Origin: Halomonas sp.
GTDB lineage: Bacteria > Pseudomonadota > Gammaproteobacteria > Pseudomonadales > Halomonadaceae
Reading direction: 5' to 3'
Length of the DNA stretch: 15,634 nt
NCBI GenBank assembly: GCA_007129225.1
Contig: SKVX01000447.1
Span: 1 to 15,634 of the forward strand
The notes below the pieces were generated by a model, which did not search any database, was not told the DNA's origin, and saw only the letters and a list, made by a program, of their open reading frames with translations. Shown in pieces: positions 6,446-13,546 of the stretch. Within the stretch, counting starts at the first letter, position 1. Each line of letters begins with the position of its first letter. The position numbers and the translations under genes are program-made.

Positions 6446-7014
6446 CGGTTGAGTTTCTGAACCCTTTCGGAAGGTGTAATGATCTCGGTGATCCGGATGC
6501 CGTACTTGTCATCCACCACAACCACTTCACCCTGAGCGATGAGGTAGCCGTTGATCAGGATGTCCATGGGCTCGCCGGCCAGGCCGTCGAGCTCGATCAC
6601 CGAACCCTGGGCGAGTTCCAGCAGTTGCTTGATGGTGAGCTTGGTGCGGCCCAGCTCCACGGTCAGCTTGACCGGGATATCCATGACCATTTCCAGGTCA
6701 CGCGGCGTCCCGGCTTCGTTTCCCTTGTCCAGCGGGCGGAAGATGCGATCGCCGGCCGCCTGGGCCGTCGGTGCAGCGACGGCCTGGGTCGCGGCTTCCT
6801 GCTCGCTGGACTCGGCGGCTTCCTGCTCGGCCAGTGCGTCGGCCCAGGGGTCGTCGTCGCCGGCTGGGCCCTCGGCGGCTTCCTGCTCGGCCATGGCTTC
6901 CGCCCAGGGATCGTCTTCGGCCGCGGTTTTTTCCGCGGCCTCCTGTTCGGCCATGGCTTCGGCCCAGGGGTCGTCGTCGGGAATATTCTGATCGGGCTTC
7001 TTGGGATCAGTCAT
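6442..7014 (-). CDS. fliN: Flagellar motor switch protein FliN with triplicated N-terminal motif
   Basis: FliN forms the lower part of the C ring and, with FliM, sets rotation direction; it also docks FliH and the export ATPase. The 190-residue product is longer than E. coli FliN (137). Residues about 108-190 are the highly conserved SpoA-type domain (MDIPVKLTVELGRTKLTIK, AGEPMDILINGYLIAQGEV, then YGIRITEIITPSERVQKL). The extra length is in the N-terminus, where a DDPWAEAMAEQEAAE-type unit occurs three times at a 20-residue period (Trp at 17, 37, 57). E. coli FliN carries one related motif (DDLWAEALSEQ, from memory). The start at 7014 is supported by AAGGA 9 nt upstream and an 8-nt overlap with fliM; a longer in-frame extension to 7170 lies inside fliM and is not used. 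Confidence 0.97.
   Translation of the reverse strand: MTDPKKPDQNIPDDDPWAEAMAEQEAAEKTAAEDDPWAEAMAEQEAAEGPAGDDDPWADALAEQEAAESSEQEAATQAVAAPTAQAAGDRIFRPLDKGNEAGTPRDLEMVMDIPVKLTVELGRTKLTIKQLLELAQGSVIELDGLAGEPMDILINGYLIAQGEVVVVDDKYGIRITEIITPSERVQKLNR
6811..6979 (-). repeat. Three in-frame 60-bp tandem repeats inside fliN
   Basis: Three units of about 49 conserved bases (6811-6859, 6871-6919, 6931-6979) recur with an exact 60-bp period. They encode the DDPW(A)(E/D)A(M/L)AEQEAAE motif separated by short variable linkers. A partial fourth EQEAA follows at residues 71-75. The high DNA identity between units points to fairly recent slippage or unequal crossover rather than old divergence. Confidence 0.9.
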
Positions 7015-8053
7015 GCTTGGATTCCTTGGCTTGAGGCGCAGCGCCCTTCCGGAAGGCATCAGGTGAAACTGAGTTCTGCGCACCATGATCGATGATGCGA
7101 ATGACACGCAGCGCGCGCTGTTCGTGCTGGCTGCCGTAGTCGCACTCCATGACCGGAACGCCATCCACACTGGCGAGTACGGTTTCCGGAAGCTCCAACG
7201 TCAGTACGTCCCCGACCTTCAGCGCCATCACGTGGGCGATGCGGCTGGGAACATCGGCAAAATTGGCGATGAGCTCCACCTCGGAGTGGCGGATCTCTCC
7301 GGCCATGCGCTTCGACCAAGTGCCGTCCTGATCGTGATGGCTGTCGTTGAGCGGGTTGGCCAGCAGGTCCCGCACCGGCTCGACCATCGAGTAGGGAATG
7401 CAGATCTGGAAGTTGCTGGAGAGATTGCCGACTTCGATATTGAAGCTGGTATTCACCACGATTTCGTTGGGCGAGTTCGTGATATTGGCGAACTTCGACT
7501 GCATTTCCGAGCGCAGGTACTGGATCTCCAGCGGATAGACCGACTTCCACGACTCCTCGTAGGCCTCGATGGCCAGCCGCAGCAGGCGCTGAATGATGCG
7601 CTGCTCGGTATTGGTGAATTCCCGCCCCTCGGACTTGGTCAGGAATCGCCCGTCGCCGCCGAACAGGTTGTCCACCACCATGAATACCAGGTTGGGGGGA
7701 AACACGATCAGCGCCGAGCCGCGCAGCGGCTTCATGGCAATAATATTGATGTTGGTCGGCACCGGCACATTGCGCGAGAAGTCGCTGTAGCTCTGGTAGC
7801 GTACCGAGTCCACCGTGATGTCCGCGCTACGGCGCAGCAGGTTGAACAGCCCCATGCGGAAATGCCGCGCGAAGCGTTCGTTGATGATGTCCAGCGCCTG
7901 CAGGCGCTCGCGTATGACGCGATGCTGGGACGCGGGATCGTAGGGACGGATGCGAGACGTCTCACCACTGCCTGCGGCAGGTTCGTCGTCTCCGCTGACC
8001 CCCTTCAGCAGGGCGTCGATCTCATCCTGTGACAGTAGATCGTCTTGGGACAT
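7007..8053 (-). CDS. fliM: Flagellar motor switch protein FliM
   Basis: FliM is the middle C-ring protein; it binds phosphorylated CheY through its N-terminus and contacts FliG and FliN. The 348-residue product starts with the CheY-binding motif LSQDEIDALLKG at residues 7-18. The middle domain has the conserved GGxG loop (FGGDGR near 131-136) that contacts FliG. The C-terminal FliN-like domain spans about residues 255-330. Length is close to the usual 330-350. It starts 18 nt after fliL with no clear Shine-Dalgarno sequence, and its end overlaps fliN by 8 nt. The N-terminal motif implies chemotactic control by CheY, although no che gene is in this window. Confidence 0.98.
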   Translation of the reverse strand: MSQDDLLSQDEIDALLKGVSGDDEPAAGSGETSRIRPYDPASQHRVIRERLQALDIINERFARHFRMGLFNLLRRSADITVDSVRYQSYSDFSRNVPVPTNINIIAMKPLRGSALIVFPPNLVFMVVDNLFGGDGRFLTKSEGREFTNTEQRIIQRLLRLAIEAYEESWKSVYPLEIQYLRSEMQSKFANITNSPNEIVVNTSFNIEVGNLSSNFQICIPYSMVEPVRDLLANPLNDSHHDQDGTWSKRMAGEIRHSEVELIANFADVPSRIAHVMALKVGDVLTLELPETVLASVDGVPVMECDYGSQHEQRALRVIRIIDHGAQNSVSPDAFRKGAAPQAKESKHD

Positions 8054-8071
8054 GGCGGCCAGGGCACCCGG

Positions 8072-8545
8072 TTATTGCACGATGAACTCGGTGAACAGCA
8101 CGTCCCGTATATCGAGAGGCGGCTGTGGCTGGGTCAAGGGGTCGGACAGCACGGCGATGACTTCCTCGCTCAGCCGGCGCTTGCCCTCCGGTGAGGTGAG
8201 CTGACCGGCCTGCTTGCCGGAAAACAGCATCAACAACCGGCTGCGCACCTGGGGCATGTGCTCGTGGAGGATCGCCCGGGTCTCTTCGTTGCCGACCTTC
8301 AGCGACAGCCCGGCATAGAGCAGGCGTGAACCGAAGTCGTCGTCAGCGAGGTTCACGGTGAAGGGGTCGATCTTGAGAAAGATCGGCGCCTGACGCTCGA
8401 GTTGCTGTCCCTGCATATTGCCGCTGCCATCATTCCGGTCGCTCATGACCAGGTAGATCGCTACCCCGGCTGCCGCCGTGGACATCAGTACCAGCAGTAT
8501 CATCAGCCACAGGAGCTTGGATGAGCCACCCGTCGATTTCGCCAT
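8072..8545 (-). CDS. fliL: Flagellar basal-body-associated protein FliL
   Basis: FliL is a single-pass inner-membrane protein that rings the stator and supports motor torque and swarming. The 157-residue product has a short cytoplasmic N-terminus, one membrane helix at about residues 11-33, then a periplasmic domain. That domain contains PIFLKIDPFTVNLADDDFGSR and ends in a helix with LFTEFIVQ, which is typical of FliL. It is the first gene after the 114-nt gap that follows fliK. In enterobacteria fliL opens a separate operon (fliLMNOPQR), so the gap may hold a promoter, though I could not identify one. Confidence 0.95.
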   Translation of the reverse strand: MAKSTGGSSKLLWLMILLVLMSTAAAGVAIYLVMSDRNDGSGNMQGQQLERQAPIFLKIDPFTVNLADDDFGSRLLYAGLSLKVGNEETRAILHEHMPQVRSRLLMLFSGKQAGQLTSPEGKRRLSEEVIAVLSDPLTQPQPPLDIRDVLFTEFIVQ

Positions 8546-8600
8546 TGCCTTGCCTATCGTGAAGTGTTTGTCCAGCCGGAAAAGGGCAGTATGCGGAAAT

Positions 8601-8634
8601 CGCGCGGGTCATGATGAAAGGAACAGACCGCGCG
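8601..8634. other. Imperfect inverted repeat between fliK and fliL
   Basis: cgcgcgggtc (8601-8610) pairs with gaccgcgcg (8626-8634), nine pairs with one bulged base and a 15-nt loop. It lies in the 114-nt gap between the fliK stop and the fliL start (8546-8659), the only sizeable gap in the - strand run. There is no T run after it, so it is not a standard terminator; a transcript-processing site, attenuator or protein-binding site is possible. I found no sigma-28, sigma-54 or good sigma-70 motif in the rest of the gap. Confidence 0.45.
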
Positions 8635-8659
8635 AACGGCCCTATCTTGGCGATTTGTC

Positions 8660-9925
8660 TCAGGCGTAGAGATTGACCCGACCATCCAGGCTGACGCCAG
8701 TCGCACTCTCTGCCATGCCGATATCGGCGGCGGAAAGCCCTGGTGCTTCGTCCTCATTGGCGCCGTTGCCCCGTGGGTTCTCCTGGTTGGCAAAGGCCTG
8801 GCCCTCCTGGTGGCGCTGTTCGCCGACCGAGGTCTCCCCCAGGGAGATACCCTGCTCGGCCAGTGCCTCCCGCAGCTGCGGAATGGCCTGCTCGAGTACC
8901 TGGCGGACCTGTGCATGGGCCGAGAGGAACTGCGCCTGCGCCCCCTGCTCGGTCATCTTCAGGGTGACCGACAGCGGGCCCAGCTCGGCGGGGTTGAGCC
9001 TCATCTCGATCTGCTGCTCGCCACCCTGGCGGGCGAACTGCACCAGCTGCTGGCCGAGCTGGCCGGTCCAGGCCTGGCTCTGCACCGGGGAGGGCAGGCT
9101 GGCCTGGGCGGGCGTTGGCGGTGCGGGCATGGCCTGGGTCGCCGTGCCGCCGGGCTGGGGGGTTGTCTGCAGGCTCGGCGCGGTAGGCTCGATACTTCCC
9201 ATGGCAGCACGCGGGGCCTCTGGGGGCATGCCGCGTAGTTCGCCAACATTCAGCTGAGGGGCTGAAGCCGTATCAGCCGAGCGTGCCGGTTCGGCGGAGC
9301 GCAGCGGCCGCTCGGCGGCACCGGTATCCAGTTGAGCGAACAGCGCCAAACGGGGCGTAACCTCGGCGTTGCCGTTACCGGCCTGCTGGGATAGCAACTG
9401 AGCCGTATTCAACACGGCATCGGCTGCGCCCGCTGGGCGTGTTTCCGGTGCCCGTGCAGGTTCGCCGGCGGCCTGGCGCAGCGCATCGGCCGTTGCCAGA
9501 GCGGCAACGGCGTTATCGGCTGGCGAGGCAGGCTCTGCTGTCGCTGCCTGCGGGGCTATCGTTTGCGGGGCAGTGGCATCGGTTAGCGGACGAGCCTCGG
9601 TCGGCTGATTTCCATCGATCAGTGCCAGGCGCTCCATGATGTCGGCAAGCGAAAGCGTATCGGGCAGGGGCGCCGCTTCCATATCCGCCACGAGATCCGC
9701 GTCGTTCGCGCTCAGGGCCTGCAGCATCGCCTGCTGGGCCGCCATGGAGGGCGGCAGGGCAGGCCTGACACTCTCCGGAAGTGAGTCAGGCAGCTGGGCG
9801 TCAGGCTGCGATCGACCGGCACCGGCCAGGGCAAGGGCGAATTGGCCGTCGGATGCATTGGCACCCGGCTCGGCCTTGCCCATGGGCTTGCCCGGTAGGG
9901 CGGACAGAATCATCTGTATATCCAT
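8660..9925 (-). CDS. fliK: Flagellar hook-length control protein FliK
   Basis: FliK is the exported molecular ruler that measures the hook and switches export from hook to filament substrates. The 421-residue product has a low-complexity Ala/Pro/Gln/Thr-rich N-terminal and central part (about residues 20-290). Its conserved C-terminal switch domain (about residues 295-385) contains EMRLNPAELGPLSVTLKM and QVRQVLEQAIPQLREALAEQ. Length is near the E. coli protein (405 residues). The start at 9925 is chosen because AGGAG lies 7 nt upstream and the protein begins MDIQMIL; a longer in-frame extension to 10297 runs through fliJ and is not used. It begins 19 nt after the fliJ stop. Confidence 0.96.
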   Translation of the reverse strand: MDIQMILSALPGKPMGKAEPGANASDGQFALALAGAGRSQPDAQLPDSLPESVRPALPPSMAAQQAMLQALSANDADLVADMEAAPLPDTLSLADIMERLALIDGNQPTEARPLTDATAPQTIAPQAATAEPASPADNAVAALATADALRQAAGEPARAPETRPAGAADAVLNTAQLLSQQAGNGNAEVTPRLALFAQLDTGAAERPLRSAEPARSADTASAPQLNVGELRGMPPEAPRAAMGSIEPTAPSLQTTPQPGGTATQAMPAPPTPAQASLPSPVQSQAWTGQLGQQLVQFARQGGEQQIEMRLNPAELGPLSVTLKMTEQGAQAQFLSAHAQVRQVLEQAIPQLREALAEQGISLGETSVGEQRHQEGQAFANQENPRGNGANEDEAPGLSAADIGMAESATGVSLDGRVNLYA

Positions 9926-9944
9926 TGCGATCTCCTGGTTCGGA

Positions 9945-10400
9945 TCACGAGTCGCGCTCGGGGCGCTGGCGAAGCAGCCGTCCGGCGGCCATTTCGTCAC
10001 TGTTGCGTTGTTCCCGCCGCGCTTCGTGCTTCTGAAGCTCGGCATGGCGGCGAGAGGAAAGGGTGTCGTAGGCCGACAGGCGCTTCTGCTCCTGTTGCCA
10101 CTGCTGCTGGCTCTGCTGGACGCGCTGCTGCTGCGAGTCCAGTGCGTCCCTGGCACGCTGGAGGGCGGCATCCAGGGAGGCGAGGAACTGCTGGTAGTTG
10201 TGCATGCTGGCGGGATCGATGCCCTCTCGCATGGCACTCTGCAGCCGTTCGGCGTACTCCAGCCGATAGCGGCTGAGGGCGTCGAGCTGTGCCGCAACCT
10301 GGCGTTCGCTCATGCGCTCTCCGGCCAGCAGCTGGCCGGCCTGGTCGCGGGCATCCCGGGCGAGATCGCCCAGCATGCCGAGCTGTGACGATGCACTCAT
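9945..10400 (-). CDS. fliJ: Flagellar export chaperone/stalk protein FliJ
   Basis: FliJ is the central stalk of the FliH-FliI export ATPase complex and couples it to the membrane gate. The 151-residue product is almost entirely helical and rich in Gln, Arg, Glu and Ala, as expected for the antiparallel coiled coil of this family (145-150 residues). A conserved RYRLEYAERLQ lies in the first half, and a second long helix with QQQRVQQSQQQWQQEQKRL follows. Sequence conservation in FliJ is low, so position directly after fliI adds weight. Its ATG overlaps the fliI stop by 4 nt. Confidence 0.93.
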   Translation of the reverse strand: MSASSQLGMLGDLARDARDQAGQLLAGERMSERQVAAQLDALSRYRLEYAERLQSAMREGIDPASMHNYQQFLASLDAALQRARDALDSQQQRVQQSQQQWQQEQKRLSAYDTLSSRRHAELQKHEARREQRNSDEMAAGRLLRQRPERDS

Positions 10401-11797
10401 TGCCTGGCTCCTAGGGTCTCGGTAAGAACCTGTCGAGAGGCCTCGATCGAGGCATTTTCATGAATGCCCTGCTGGAGGAACTGCTCCAGCAGCGGATAGC
10501 GTTGGACGGCCTCATCCAGCTGTGGGTCGTGTCCCGGGCTGTAGGCGCCCACGCTGATCAGGTCGCGATTGCGCTGGTAGCGCGAAAAGAGCCGCTTGAA
10601 GGCCTGGGTCATGGCCAACTGTTCGTCGTCGATAATGTGAGTCATGACGCGACTGATCGAGGCTTCGATATCGATGGCGGGGTAGTGCCCGGCCTCGGAC
10701 AGTGTCCGGGACAGTACGATATGACCGTCGAGAATGGCGCGGGCAGAATCGGCGATGGGGTCCTGCTGGTCGTCGCCTTCCGTCAACACGGTATAAAAAG
10801 CGGTAATCGAGCCCCGGCCCCGCTCCGCATTGCCGGCGCGCTCGACCAGGCTGGGGATCTTGGCGAAGACCGAGGGTGGATAGCCCTTGGTGGCGGGTGG
10901 CTCGCCGATGGCCAGGGCGATCTCGCGCTGGGCCATGGCATAGCGGGTGAGGGAGTCCATGATCAGCAGCACGTTCTTGCCCTGGTCGCGGAAGCCTTCC
11001 GCCAGGCGCGTAGCATAGGCGGCGCCCTGCAGTCGCTGCAGCGGCGAGGTGTCGGCCGGAGCCGCTACGACCACGGCGCGGCGGCGTCCCTCTTCGCCGA
11101 GGATGTTGTCGATGAAGTCCTGCACCTCGCGTCCCCGCTCGCCGATCAAGCCCACGACGATCACGTCGGCGCCGGTGTAGCGGGCCATCATGCCAAGTAG
11201 CACCGATTTGCCCACGCCGGAACCGGCAAAGAGCCCCATGCGCTGGCCGCGGCCCACGCTGAGCAGCGCGTTGATGGCGCGAATGCCGACGTCGATCTGC
11301 TCATGGATCGGGGCACGGGCCAGCGGGTTGAGCGGTGGGGTGGAAAGTGCTGCCCGGGGGGCATTGTCCAGCGGGCCTAAGCCGTCGAGTGGCTCGCCGT
11401 TGCCATCCACCACCCGGCCGAGAAGCGATTCGCCCAGGGGAAAACGGCGAGCCGTGTGGTCGGGCCCATCGCCCAGCGGATAGACGCGGGCACCCGGCAT
11501 CAGGCCGATAATTTCCGTGAGCGGCATCAGAAACAGTCGCTCGCCGGCGAACCCGACCACTTCGGCCTCGGCAAAGCGCGGCGACTCGCTACTGCCCGGA
11601 GAGACCAGCTCGATGCGGCAGGCGTTGCCCAGGGCGACCCGCAGGCCGATCGCCTCGATCACCATGCCGGTGGCCCGTAAAACACGACCGCTGGTACGAA
11701 ACCCCGGCACGGTCTCCACGCGCTCGCGCACATGCTGCAGCGTCTGCTGCCAGCGTGCCTGATGCGCATTGCGGGGTTGTGCCAGGGTCTCGGGCAT
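10397..11797 (-). CDS. fliI: Flagellum-specific export ATPase FliI
   Basis: FliI is the hexameric ATPase that unfolds and delivers substrates to the export gate, related to the F1-ATPase beta subunit. The 466-residue product has Walker A AGSGVGKS at residues 191-198, the catalytic-Glu loop GERGREV at 219-225, and Walker B NVLLIMDSLTR around 275-285 (Asp281). It also has the family motifs REIALAIGEPPATKGYPPSV and GSITAFYTVLTEGDDQQDPI. Length is usual (E. coli 457). I use the ATG at 11797, which has AGGAG about 8 nt upstream next to the fliH stop; an in-frame extension to 12031 lies within fliH. It overlaps fliJ by 4 nt. Confidence 0.98.
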   Translation of the reverse strand: MPETLAQPRNAHQARWQQTLQHVRERVETVPGFRTSGRVLRATGMVIEAIGLRVALGNACRIELVSPGSSESPRFAEAEVVGFAGERLFLMPLTEIIGLMPGARVYPLGDGPDHTARRFPLGESLLGRVVDGNGEPLDGLGPLDNAPRAALSTPPLNPLARAPIHEQIDVGIRAINALLSVGRGQRMGLFAGSGVGKSVLLGMMARYTGADVIVVGLIGERGREVQDFIDNILGEEGRRRAVVVAAPADTSPLQRLQGAAYATRLAEGFRDQGKNVLLIMDSLTRYAMAQREIALAIGEPPATKGYPPSVFAKIPSLVERAGNAERGRGSITAFYTVLTEGDDQQDPIADSARAILDGHIVLSRTLSEAGHYPAIDIEASISRVMTHIIDDEQLAMTQAFKRLFSRYQRNRDLISVGAYSPGHDPQLDEAVQRYPLLEQFLQQGIHENASIEASRQVLTETLGARQ

Positions 11798-11802
11798 GTC
11801 GC

Positions 11803-12549
11803 TCACTCCTGTTCGTCTTCCGCTGCGGCTGTGGCGGGGCGGCGGCGGCGCACCTGAGCCTTGACGGCCTGCCAGCGGGTTTCCCAGGTGGCATCGAGCT
11901 CGCCACTGGCGCTGGTGACACGGCAGCCGCCGCGGCTGAGCTGGTCGTCCGGTTGCAGTTTCCAGCCGGCGGCTTCCAGCTCCTGGCCGAGATGCTGCTC
12001 CACCAGCTTGTGGTCCAGCGGGTGCAGCCACAGGCGTTGCTGACCCGTCAGCGGCGGGTCGGTGTGCAGCAGCGCCCTGACCAATTCCAGCACCTGCCGT
12101 GGGCGAGCCTTCAAGGCCTCGCCGGCCAGTTGGCGTCCGGTGGCCAGTGCCAGCTCGACCATCTCGTTGGCCACCTCTTCATCGAGCACCGCCAGGGCAT
12201 CGGCAAACTGCTCAGCCAATGGCAGGAGCGGAGACAGTACCTCGCGGGTGCGCTGCTTCAGCTCCTTCTCGGCTTCGTGGCGGCCTTCCTCCAGGCCCTG
12301 GGCCTGCCCCTGGACGCGGCCTTCCTCGAAGCCGGCCTTGAACCCCTCGTCGCGGGCCTGCCGCAGGGTCTTTTCGCGCAGCGCCTTGAGCTCCGCCTGG
12401 CGGCGGAAGCGCTCCTGGCGCGCGGGATCCTCAGCCGGCTTGGCGGTGTGTTCGGCCTCACTGCGACGGCTCTCATCCTGCAGTTCACCCATTTGCCAGC
12501 GGCGCCAGGAGGCCGACTGCTCGGGGTGCGAGGGCGAGCGATCAGACAT
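11803..12549 (-). CDS. fliH: Flagellar export ATPase regulator FliH
   Basis: FliH dimerises on FliI, restrains its ATPase and tethers it to FliN and the gate. The 248-residue product shows two N-terminal Trp residues, W15 and W18, spaced like the W7/W10 pair that anchors E. coli FliH. A striking GxxxG array follows, with glycines at 69, 73, 77, 81, 85 and 89, a known helix-packing repeat of FliH. A C-terminal FliI-binding domain completes the protein. The start at 12549 (MSD...) is preferred over an in-frame GTG at 12564 because GGAG sits 9 nt upstream and the family usually begins MSD. It overlaps the fliG end by 8 nt and ends 5 nt before fliI. Confidence 0.96.
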   Translation of the reverse strand: MSDRSPSHPEQSASWRRWQMGELQDESRRSEAEHTAKPAEDPARQERFRRQAELKALREKTLRQARDEGFKAGFEEGRVQGQAQGLEEGRHEAEKELKQRTREVLSPLLPLAEQFADALAVLDEEVANEMVELALATGRQLAGEALKARPRQVLELVRALLHTDPPLTGQQRLWLHPLDHKLVEQHLGQELEAAGWKLQPDDQLSRGGCRVTSASGELDATWETRWQAVKAQVRRRRPATAAAEDEQE

Positions 12550-13546
12550 AGGTGTCGTCTCCACCGCTCAGCACGATATCCCCGGAGTCGGCGAGCCGGC
12601 GAACCACCTGCAGGATCGACTTTTGCTCCGCCTCCACCTGGGAGACGCGAATCGGCCCGCGAGCCTCCATGTCCTCGCGCATCAGGTCGGCGGCACGGCG
12701 GGACATGTTGCGCAGGAACTTCTCCATCAGGCCTTCCGGCGCGCCCTTGAGCGCCACCACCAGGGAGTTGGTGTCGATCTCCTTGAGGACCATCTGGATG
12801 CTGCGGTCGTCCAGGTCCATGAGGTTCTCGAACAGGAACATTTCGTCGATGATCTTCTGGGCCAGGTCTTCGCTGTGTGCCCGCACCGTCTCGATGGCGG
12901 TCTCCTCCTGATTGGAGTTCATCAGGTTGAGGATCTCGGCGGCGGTTCTCACGCCGCCCATCTTGCTGCGCTTGAGGTTCTGGCCGTCGAGCATGCCCGA
13001 CAGCACCTCGGTCAGCTCCTGCAGCGCGGCCGGCTGCACGCCGCTGAAGGTGGCGATACGCAGCACCACGTCGTTACGCAGCTTGTCGTCGAAAAGCTCG
13101 AGCACATCGGCAGCCTGGTGCCGCTCCAGGTGGACCAGGATGGTGGCGATGATCTGCGGGTGCTCGTCGCGGATCAGCTCCGCCACCATGGGCGCTTCCA
13201 TCAGGTTGAGCGAGTCGATGCCGCTGCTGCTGCCCGACGTCTCGAGGATGTCCTCGATCAGGCTGGTGGCGCGTTCGCTGCCCAGTGCCTTGGTCAGTAC
13301 CGAGCGGATATGATCGCTGGAGTTGAGATTCAGCGCGATGAACTCTTCGGTCTCGTCGTTGAAGTCCTGCATCACCTTCTGCATGTCTTCATGGGAGACC
13401 TGGTCCATATCGGCCATCTCCATGCTCAACTGCTGGATCTCCTTGGGCGAGAGGTACTTGAACACCTCCGCCGCACTGTCCTCGTCCAGGGCCAGCATCA
13501 GGATGGCGCTGCGGCGCACGCCGCTCATGGCTCTTGCGGTGCTCAT
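12542..13546 (-). CDS. fliG: Flagellar motor switch protein FliG
   Basis: FliG is the rotor protein that meets the stator and turns proton or sodium flow into torque. It sits on the MS ring through its N-terminus. The 334-residue product matches the usual length (E. coli 331). It has the N-terminal FliF-binding domain, the EHPQ motif at residues 128-131 that binds FliM, and a C-terminal torque domain. The latter includes QKIIDEMFLFENLMDLDDRS with the charged residues that face the stator. The ATG overlaps the fliF stop by 4 nt (ATGA), favouring equal amounts of FliF and FliG. Confidence 0.98.
   Translation of the reverse strand: MSTARAMSGVRRSAILMLALDEDSAAEVFKYLSPKEIQQLSMEMADMDQVSHEDMQKVMQDFNDETEEFIALNLNSSDHIRSVLTKALGSERATSLIEDILETSGSSSGIDSLNLMEAPMVAELIRDEHPQIIATILVHLERHQAADVLELFDDKLRNDVVLRIATFSGVQPAALQELTEVLSGMLDGQNLKRSKMGGVRTAAEILNLMNSNQEETAIETVRAHSEDLAQKIIDEMFLFENLMDLDDRSIQMVLKEIDTNSLVVALKGAPEGLMEKFLRNMSRRAADLMREDMEARGPIRVSQVEAEQKSILQVVRRLADSGDIVLSGGDDTYV

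Noticed and set aside
7085..8032. 315-codon + strand ORF opposite fliM
   Set aside because: Antisense shadow of fliM; its sequence follows the complement of conserved FliM codons.
9511..9530. GCCGATAA on the - strand inside fliK as a sigma-28 promoter
   Set aside because: No TAAAG-type -35 at the right distance and it is within coding sequence.
9926..10297. N-terminal extension of fliK through fliJ
   Set aside because: The extension overlaps fliJ in another frame and is low-complexity; the ATG at 9925 has a strong AGGAG.
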